From assembly GCA_002307215.1 (NCBI GenBank), contig DBTU01000060.1, positions 1-12,119 on the forward strand: 12,119 bases of DNA, given 5' to 3'. The notes below the pieces were generated by a model. The model was not told the origin of the DNA, made no database searches, and worked only from the letters and a program-made list of their open reading frames with translations. Below, one piece after another: positions 7,518 to 12,119 of the stretch (positions are counted from its first letter, which is position 1; the number at the start of each line of letters is the position of its first letter). Made by a program: the position numbers and the translations under genes. The DNA is from Lachnoclostridium sp. UBA1308. Its GTDB lineage: Bacteria > Bacillota > Clostridia > Lachnospirales > Lachnospiraceae.

Positions 7518-7826
7518 ATGAAGATAGAAGAATCCTTGGGATTTAAGCTGGCAAAAGCATCACAGCGTATGTTTGAACTTTTACAGCTTGCCTTGATCAA
7601 ACTGGTATTACATCAAAGCAAAATGGAGCAATGCTGATTATTCATGAGCATCAAGCACCCGGAGGATAGACGCACTTACTGTCTCGTTTTGACCGATGAA
7701 GGGAGAGCGCTCATAACCTCCCTTTGGGTCGAAATGAAACACTGCGAGGATATATTTCTGCATAAATTGAACAAGGATGAAATCACGCAGTTATTCAAAT
7801 TGCTTGATATAATTGAGAAGGAGTAA
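7518..7826 (+). pseudogene. MarR-family transcription regulator, frameshifted and internally deleted
   Basis: Behind a good ribosome binding site the frame opens MKIEESLGFKLAKASQRMFE, typical of the first helix of MarR proteins. After ELLQLA the frame shifts: the next frame reads LDQTGITSKQNGAMLIIHEH, the expected continuation up to the DNA-binding region. The sequence then jumps, near 7645-7655 and in yet another frame, to HPEDRRTYCLVLTDEG, the wing (family pattern D-x-R), and the final dimerisation helix ending at 7826. So the start, wing and end survive, but the recognition helix and about 40 residues before the wing are gone, with two frame changes. It cannot make a working repressor, although its promoter and operator look intact. 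Gene identity is well supported by the D-R-R wing and context. Confidence 0.8.
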
Positions 7827-7832
7827 AAAAGC

Positions 7833-7940
7833 ATGAACAAAATGGATTATTTTACCCCACCCTTCCGGTGTTATCTATTGATACCTTGCCTAAATATAAT
7901 TCAAGTTATATGGATATGGAACCGGTATCGGCAGGATTAA
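7833..7940 (+). pseudogene. Cut-off start of the gene that followed MarR
   Basis: AAGGAG (7818-7823), inside the end of the MarR remnant, is nine bases before an ATG. The frame begins MNKMDYFTPPFR, then passes into sequence antisense to the end of the DUF4838 gene and stops at 7940. Such a tight translational arrangement marks the second gene of a MarR operon, which in Firmicutes is very often an efflux transporter (MATE, MFS or ABC). Only about 10-20 codons are genuine. The break point is probably between 7865 and 7890, where the opposing gene ends. What the lost gene encoded cannot be told. Confidence 0.45.
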
Positions 7941-9544
7941 TTGAAGCATATCGTCTCCGCTTATATGCTCTGTTTCAAGCAATTCCATATCATTTCCCAA
8001 TAATAAATTATGCATGGTTTTATCGTTATCAATCACTAATTCCATATTGCCTGACCTGATCATGTATTTTCCATCAGCCTCACAAAATTCTATATCTTCA
8101 ATCATTTTTTCCTGTGCAAACAAAGGCTTTAGCTTTTGCATAAACTGTGTAAAATTAATGATTCTCATAGTACCGGGGTAGTTACAGGTTTCTAAATTTA
8201 TCTTATAATCTTCAAGCGCTTTCACCATATCTGTATCAAACCAGGAAGTGTATCCTGAGATAACCGTAATATTTAGCTGTACCATTGTCTTTAAAATTCC
8301 TGCCAGAACTGCCTTACGCTTCCCTGCATATTCAATAACTTCCATTATTAAGTCGCCATTTTCCTTTGGTATAACTGCGCAAATAAAATAACCCTGCATT
8401 TGTCCGTTTTCTTCTACGCAAAAAAACTTCGCAATATGATCAAACACAGAGGCACTGGGTACTCTGTTGGCTAAATCAATAAACCGCTGCTTATCTCTGA
8501 TAAATTTAACTTCTTCCTTATCATAAAAAGAAGAAAGAAGATGAAAATCTTCTTGACTGCATTCCTTTAGTGAAAACCATAGCTTTAGCATCTCCTCATT
8601 ATCGCCACTTGCCTTACAGACAAGGATGGAAGCTAACCGGCTGCAGATATTCGCATGGTATTCTAAGTATCTCCAGGACATAGAAATATTTTTATCCTCA
8701 TGCTGTAGGTTCTTTCTCATTGTTTTAGAAAACGATTGAATTATATTGGGTATCTTTGAAAATTCTTCTGCAGCTTCCCTACTTATTTGTTCTGTTTCAT
8801 TCCTTAGGTAGGGTGGGTTAAATGCCGCCGACAGTTGAGATAGATATTCTTTGCAGAGCAGTCCGTCTTCTCCGAACGCGTGCTCGAAATAGTCTTTGGC
8901 AAGCTCTTCAAATTGCAAAGTATCATCCCATAAGGTTTTTCCCATTACATACATGGGAAAAGCCGTAGGCAGAAAAGCCCGCTGTACCTGGCAACTGATC
9001 AGCCCGTTCAATCCCATTGACTTAAATTTTTGATATCTGTATGCAGGATTTCGCTAATTGAATAATATGCGGGATCATTGTAATGATCAAAATATAAATG
9101 ATAATCGAAGTCAAAACTATCACCTTTAAACTGCTTTCCCCAAGCAAATAGAAATGACAGGTTTTCTTCAACACTTTTTGCTAAGGTTATTTTATTTCTT
9201 GTAAAAGGCGGAAGTACTCCTATCTTGCCTTTTGTTACAAATGGCTGGCTGTAGGTTCTTGTTATTGGCGCAAACATAAGTATAAATCTATCCTCATTTT
9301 GAATCTTTTCTGTCTGTGGAGGCCACAAAAGTTCAAAATAAATCAGGAATACAATTTTGGTATTAATATCTTTTTCACTTAAGAGCTGATCCAATTCATT
9401 CAACATTTTTACATAGATATCCGAAGGAGTGATTTTCACACAATTTTCGCATTCACAATGATTATTAAGCCCGTCTGCAAGCCAGAAATGTAATAGGTCC
9501 ACTTCCTTATGTTTTTCCAAATAACCGGCAATATCATGGACCAC
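7890..9544 (-). pseudogene. DUF4838 (glycosidase-like) gene with Eis-type acetyltransferase C-terminal half; 5'-truncated and frameshifted
   Basis: The upstream frame (from a GTG at 9544, a family-internal position) contains DIAGYLEKHKEVDLLHFWLA, then DGLNNHCECENC, recognised from DUF4838 proteins, which are large glycosidase-like proteins (about 700 residues or more). It ends at 9008 after KNLSQWD. One base lost in TTTAAGTCAATGG (originally probably AAAG) explains this: restoring it gives NLKSMGLNGLISCQVQRAFL, which runs on in the second frame. The DUF4838-like part continues to about 8565. From there to the stop at 7890 it resembles the C-terminal half of Eis-type GNAT proteins: a GNAT-like lobe (GYFICAV, then YAGKRKAVLAGILKTM) and an SCP2-like domain starting TMRIINFTQFMQKL and ending LPIPVPYPYNLNYI. 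No N-terminal half, start codon or ribosome binding site survives; group II intron sequence replaces it. The DUF4838 and frameshift calls are firm; the Eis-type call is from pattern recall. Confidence 0.7.
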
Positions 9545-10000
9545 TATTTCCCTTGGGCTTCGACTTGTTAGGCAGCCTTACCCTCATGCATAGCCTGATG
9601 TGATTTCGTCAGACCAGAGATTTGCCCACTGGTTAGTATGTTCCCAGTATCCAGCTTCCTTCGGATTCCATCTCACGATGGACACCCTTGCCTTCGGCTA
9701 TATTCCACATTAACGCATTATAACCTCTATCAACGGCCGCTTGTCCCAGTATAAAGTAATGATCCTCTAAGTGTGATTCTCCACCGTTATGGATAAGAAT
9801 TGCGACTCAAAAGTTCCTGCTACTTGCCGATTGTCGAAGCAACTCTTGACGGAATAATCCGAATAAAGGAATCCGAAAAGCTCAGTGGCTAAGCCCTTAC
9901 ATTGGGCCAAGCTGGCCCGACGTAAGCAATAATGACATAAAGAGGCTAGAATCTTCACGGGTTTTGACCTTTTTGTTGCAACTCGGCGGTCATAGTTTAA
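9545..10000 (-). mobile_element. Group II intron 5' fragment (domain I), truncated
   Basis: Read on the minus strand, this DNA contains the conserved core of bacterial group II intron domain I: ATAGCCGAAGGCAAGGGTGT, then a perfect 6-bp hairpin with a GUGA tetraloop (TCCATC-GTGA-GATGGA, 9667-9682), GAATCCGAAGGAAGC, a TCTGGTCTGACGAA segment, and GGCTATGCATGAGGGTAAGG followed by CTGCCTAACAAGTCGAAGCCC. Further upstream, GAGTCGCAATTCTTATCC and GTGAAGATTCTAGCC fit the 5' part. It ends abruptly at about 9545-9560 against the DUF4838 remnant. The reverse-transcriptase/maturase gene and catalytic domains V and VI are absent, so it cannot splice or move. The 5' boundary is uncertain because no clear GUGYG is visible; somewhere around 9990-10010 is a guess. 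Confidence 0.75.
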
Positions 10001-10162
10001 TAATCGTAGACCCGTGGTTTTTTCGCCCCTCGCCTTTCTACGGGTTTACTAATTTAATATTTAATTTCTTTATGCTTACTTGTGGTTCAAAAAAGCTTAA
10101 GCGATGAACAGAAAAGGCCTCCAATTTGATAATCCGATTATTGCCGGTCCAGCGCCGCACTG
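10001..10162. other. Intergenic stretch with no gene
   Basis: About 160 bases lie between the intron fragment and the terminator of the metallo-hydrolase gene. It is AT-rich at 10046-10090. A short complementary pair (ACCCGT with ACGGGT, minus strand, about 10009-10045) is present and may belong to the intron's 5' flank or to an old hairpin. No open frame with a ribosome binding site was found on either strand. Confidence 0.5.
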
Positions 10163-10196
10163 AAAAACAGTACCCAGACCCTTTCAGTCTGGGTAC
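10163..10196 (-). terminator. Rho-independent terminator of the metallo-hydrolase gene
   Basis: A perfect 10-bp GC-rich stem (GTACCCAGAC at 10170-10179 and GTCTGGGTAC at 10187-10196) with a 7-base loop lies 12 bases after the stop codon at 10209. On the minus strand it is followed by TGTTTTT. It ends the transporter/hydrolase transcription unit. Confidence 0.88.
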
Positions 10197-10208
10197 CGCA
10201 AATTGCAC

Positions 10209-10865
10209 TCAATTATATTGTAGAATTGCGATTCCGGAGAAATCTTTTATATTTGACAGATTGACATCAAGCTCCTCATAATTTTTTGCATCTTTTTTTG
10301 AAACGGTTATAAATGTATCGACCGTTCCAAATATGAATCCGAGAATCCCCATCGATTTCGTCCTATAGTGCATCGGTATCACGACTGTCGGTCGAAGTTG
10401 TTTCATGACTTCCGTTGCGCCGCTGGCATCCAGTACGGCTCTCCCCCCTATGGGAAGGAGCATTATGTCCACTTTTCCGATTTCCTTAATCTGCTCAGGA
10501 CTTAACAGATGTCCCAGATCGCCGCAATGGCAGATATTTAATCCGTCCATCGTAAAATTATAGACGATATTTTTGCCTCTTTTATTCCCCGAAACGTTGT
10601 CGTGAAAGGTCTGTACGCCTTTAATGCCTATGCCGTCGTGCGAAAACACGCCCGAGTCCTTGATATGCGAGAATTCCCCCTTAATCGCACCGACATTGTT
10701 ATGGTCGCCATGATCATGACTGACAGTGACGACATTCGCGGCAATCTCCGGTAGTTTGAATCCCGCCATAGAGCCGAACGATTTAGAATACGGATCTGTG
10801 ACGATCTTTGTGCCGTTTTCAGCTGTAAGCATGAAGCACGATTGCCCAAACCATTTTATTTTCAT
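10209..10865 (-). CDS. UlaG-like metal-dependent hydrolase (metallo-beta-lactamase fold)
   Basis: The 218-residue protein carries the metallo-beta-lactamase signature SHDHGDH (H50, H52, D54, H55), then H88 in QTFHDN, D116 in CHCGDLGH and H166 in IPMHYRT, so the two-metal site is complete. The opening MKIKWFGQSCFML and the segment LLPIGG are typical of the UPF0173/UlaG-like branch, which holds lactonases and other small phosphodiester or ester hydrolases. A longer open frame extends upstream to 10937, but GGAGGGAG lies just before the ATG at 10865, and the family starts here. It has no signal peptide. It follows the transporter gene by 76 bases on the same strand and ends at a clear terminator, so the pair is probably one transcript. 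The fold is certain; the substrate is unknown. Confidence 0.87.
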   Translation of the reverse strand: MKIKWFGQSCFMLTAENGTKIVTDPYSKSFGSMAGFKLPEIAANVVTVSHDHGDHNNVGAIKGEFSHIKDSGVFSHDGIGIKGVQTFHDNVSGNKRGKNIVYNFTMDGLNICHCGDLGHLLSPEQIKEIGKVDIMLLPIGGRAVLDASGATEVMKQLRPTVVIPMHYRTKSMGILGFIFGTVDTFITVSKKDAKNYEELDVNLSNIKDFSGIAILQYN

Positions 10866-10941
10866 ACGAATCTCCCTCCATCTATAAAGCCATGCGCGTG
10901 TGGCGTTTAACCTGCGACCAAAGCCGTACGATAACATATAT

Positions 10942-12117
10942 TCAGTTATGTGCAGATGACTTGGAATATCCCATGACCCATCGGTCTGTAACGGTTAAGA
11001 GCAGTGCCAAGACGCTAGCAACAAGCATAATGATCGAAATAACATTTAGCCCAGAATCTGAAACATTCTTTTGAAAAACTATGCTGATTATGGCTGTTGA
11101 TGCAATGGAACCTAAATATCCGGCAGTGCGGAAAAGTCCAGAAGCGGTTCCGAGCTGGTCTGCAGTAGACAGTTTATAAATGGCTGCCTGATTCCCGATA
11201 ATCATTGACCCCATCGTGACGCCGAATAAAACAGTGATTATCACAATGAATATAACCGAAGACGCCGTGGACAGAAAGAGAGCGCAAACGGAGGCAGCAA
11301 TTGCGAATCCTGCAGCTATGAAGAGCGAACCGCGCACCATGTTTCTTCTGGATAACAAAAGCGCCACGACAGTTGAAACGATTACCATGGGCAACATAAG
11401 CAGTCCGGAGTTTGATGAACTAATTCCTTTTACCGCTTGCATCCATTCAGTCAGGCCATAAAGTATGGCGTAACAGCACAGCGTGAGTGCACTAAAACGT
11501 ATATATGTACGCGTAATCGCCATATTCTTAATAAGAAGGCGTACATCTATGAATGGGCGTTTTACGCGCAATTCCCACAGAATCGATGCTGCACCGAAGA
11601 TTACGGTCAGAGCGAGAGGAATCCAAACGAAATCAGGCAGCGAGAATAGGAATATCAGGAGGGAAATCATTGTTCCCGCAAATCCGATGATTCCCGTTCC
11701 ATCAATGCTGGAGAATATCTGGGCAAATGATTTAGCGCCATCGGCATGAGTATCCCGAGGAATCCATAATATAGTTATGATAAATGCGGCAAGTGCGAAG
11801 GGAATATTAATAAAAAACGTCATACGCCATCCAACAAATTGTACGAAAGCTCCGCCAATCGGCAACCCAATGATACTTGTAATCTGAGCAGCAATCTGAA
11901 GAGAGCCCAGTACACTTCCAGGCGGTTCGGATAGGCCGCCGGATTCAGCCCGTTTACGGATGATCATCATGGATGATGGATAGGCGGTTGATGTGCCAAT
12001 ACCAATGAGAACTCTTGATATGATGAGCATAGTGAGATTCTGTCCAACCCCCCCGACTAAACCGCCCAAAAATAAGATAATAATCCCACTTAGAAATACC
12101 CGGCGCGGCCCTAATAC
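10942..12117 (-). CDS. DHA2-type (EmrB/QacA-like) MFS multidrug transporter, partial at N-terminus
   Basis: About 391 residues are visible and the frame runs unbroken off the right edge; the apparent start at 12069 is only an internal TTG. LGPRRVFLSG at the edge is the loop-2/3 motif A of the major facilitator superfamily. IGLPIGGAFVQFVGWRMTFF followed by INIP is the antiporter motif C with the extension typical of 14-segment DHA2 pumps. At least ten hydrophobic segments follow, ending VTDRWVMGYSKSSAHN. Family members expel drugs, dyes or detergents in exchange for protons. DHA2 proteins usually have about 450-500 residues, so roughly 60-100 are missing beyond the window. The GC content here is visibly higher than in the left half. 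The pump family is secure; the drug specificity is not known. Confidence 0.88.
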   Translation of the reverse strand, partial: VLGPRRVFLSGIIILFLGGLVGGVGQNLTMLIISRVLIGIGTSTAYPSSMMIIRKRAESGGLSEPPGSVLGSLQIAAQITSIIGLPIGGAFVQFVGWRMTFFINIPFALAAFIITILWIPRDTHADGAKSFAQIFSSIDGTGIIGFAGTMISLLIFLFSLPDFVWIPLALTVIFGAASILWELRVKRPFIDVRLLIKNMAITRTYIRFSALTLCCYAILYGLTEWMQAVKGISSSNSGLLMLPMVIVSTVVALLLSRRNMVRGSLFIAAGFAIAASVCALFLSTASSVIFIVIITVLFGVTMGSMIIGNQAAIYKLSTADQLGTASGLFRTAGYLGSIASTAIISIVFQKNVSDSGLNVISIIMLVASVLALLLTVTDRWVMGYSKSSAHN

Positions 12118-12119
12118 TT

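Noticed and set aside
7868..8059. 63-codon plus-strand frame
   Set aside because: Antisense to the strongly protein-like end of the DUF4838 gene, with no ribosome binding site.
9008..9030. Programmed frameshift in the DUF4838 gene
   Set aside because: No slippery heptamer with a downstream pseudoknot is evident, and the gene also lacks its 5' half, so simple decay is more likely.
9767..9958. 63-codon minus-strand frame
   Set aside because: It lies inside the group II intron RNA core, where the sequence is conserved as RNA rather than protein.
10104..10163. Short plus-strand frame reading MNRKGLQFDNPIIAGPAPH, reminiscent of flavin-dependent dehydrogenase starts
   Set aside because: Only 19 codons, no ribosome binding site, ends at the terminator stem; similarity is too short to trust.
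11216..11749. Three plus-strand frames antisense to the MFS pump
   Set aside because: Shadow frames of a GC-richer membrane protein gene, with no start signals.
1..12119. CRISPR array, tRNA, rRNA or riboswitch
   Set aside because: No regularly spaced repeats, no tRNA cloverleaf and no recognisable riboswitch core were seen on either strand by reading.

Overview
The window looks like low-GC Firmicutes DNA, most likely an anaerobic Clostridia (Lachnospiraceae-like) genome. The grounds are AT-rich intergenic DNA, strong GGAGG-type ribosome binding sites before nearly every intact gene, a lipoprotein and carbohydrate genes of Clostridial type, and a large AraC-type sugar regulator. The genus cannot be named from the sequence.

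Left part (1-4541, all minus strand). At the edge is the start of a secreted lipoprotein (1-127), probably a sugar-binding protein. After a mostly non-coding stretch comes a strong rho-independent terminator (540-583). It closes a rightward-to-leftward run of genes: an alpha/beta hydrolase (3606-4541), a GPH-type glycoside/cation symporter (2097-3440), a ChbG/YdjC carbohydrate deacetylase (1192-2019), and a wrecked serine-hydrolase (beta-lactamase fold) gene (656-1078).

Divergent to this cluster is a very large regulator (4845-7349): an AraC-type cupin and DNA-binding head fused to a complete GH39 beta-xylosidase-like domain. Its catalytic acid/base glutamate is replaced (the family's N-E-P reads I-D-P), while the nucleophile glutamate remains. 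The simplest model (inference) is that the GH39 domain acts as the sugar sensor and the protein controls the divergent uptake and deacylation genes.

Middle part (about 7330-10160) is a gene graveyard. In order it holds a serine-recombinase C-terminal scrap overlapping the end of the regulator gene, a MarR-family gene killed by a frameshift and an internal deletion but still carrying a well-formed promoter and 11-bp inverted-repeat operator, the cut-off first codons of the gene that followed MarR, a 5'-truncated and frameshifted DUF4838 gene whose reading frame continues into an Eis-type acetyltransferase C-terminal half, and the 5' part of a group II intron RNA fused to that gene.

Right part (10163-12119, minus strand) has visibly higher GC and intact genes. 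A DHA2-type drug/proton antiporter running off the edge is followed by a UlaG-like metallo-beta-lactamase-fold hydrolase and a clean terminator. The contrast in decay and base composition suggests the middle block marks a junction between two chromosomal backgrounds, or a repeatedly hit integration spot.
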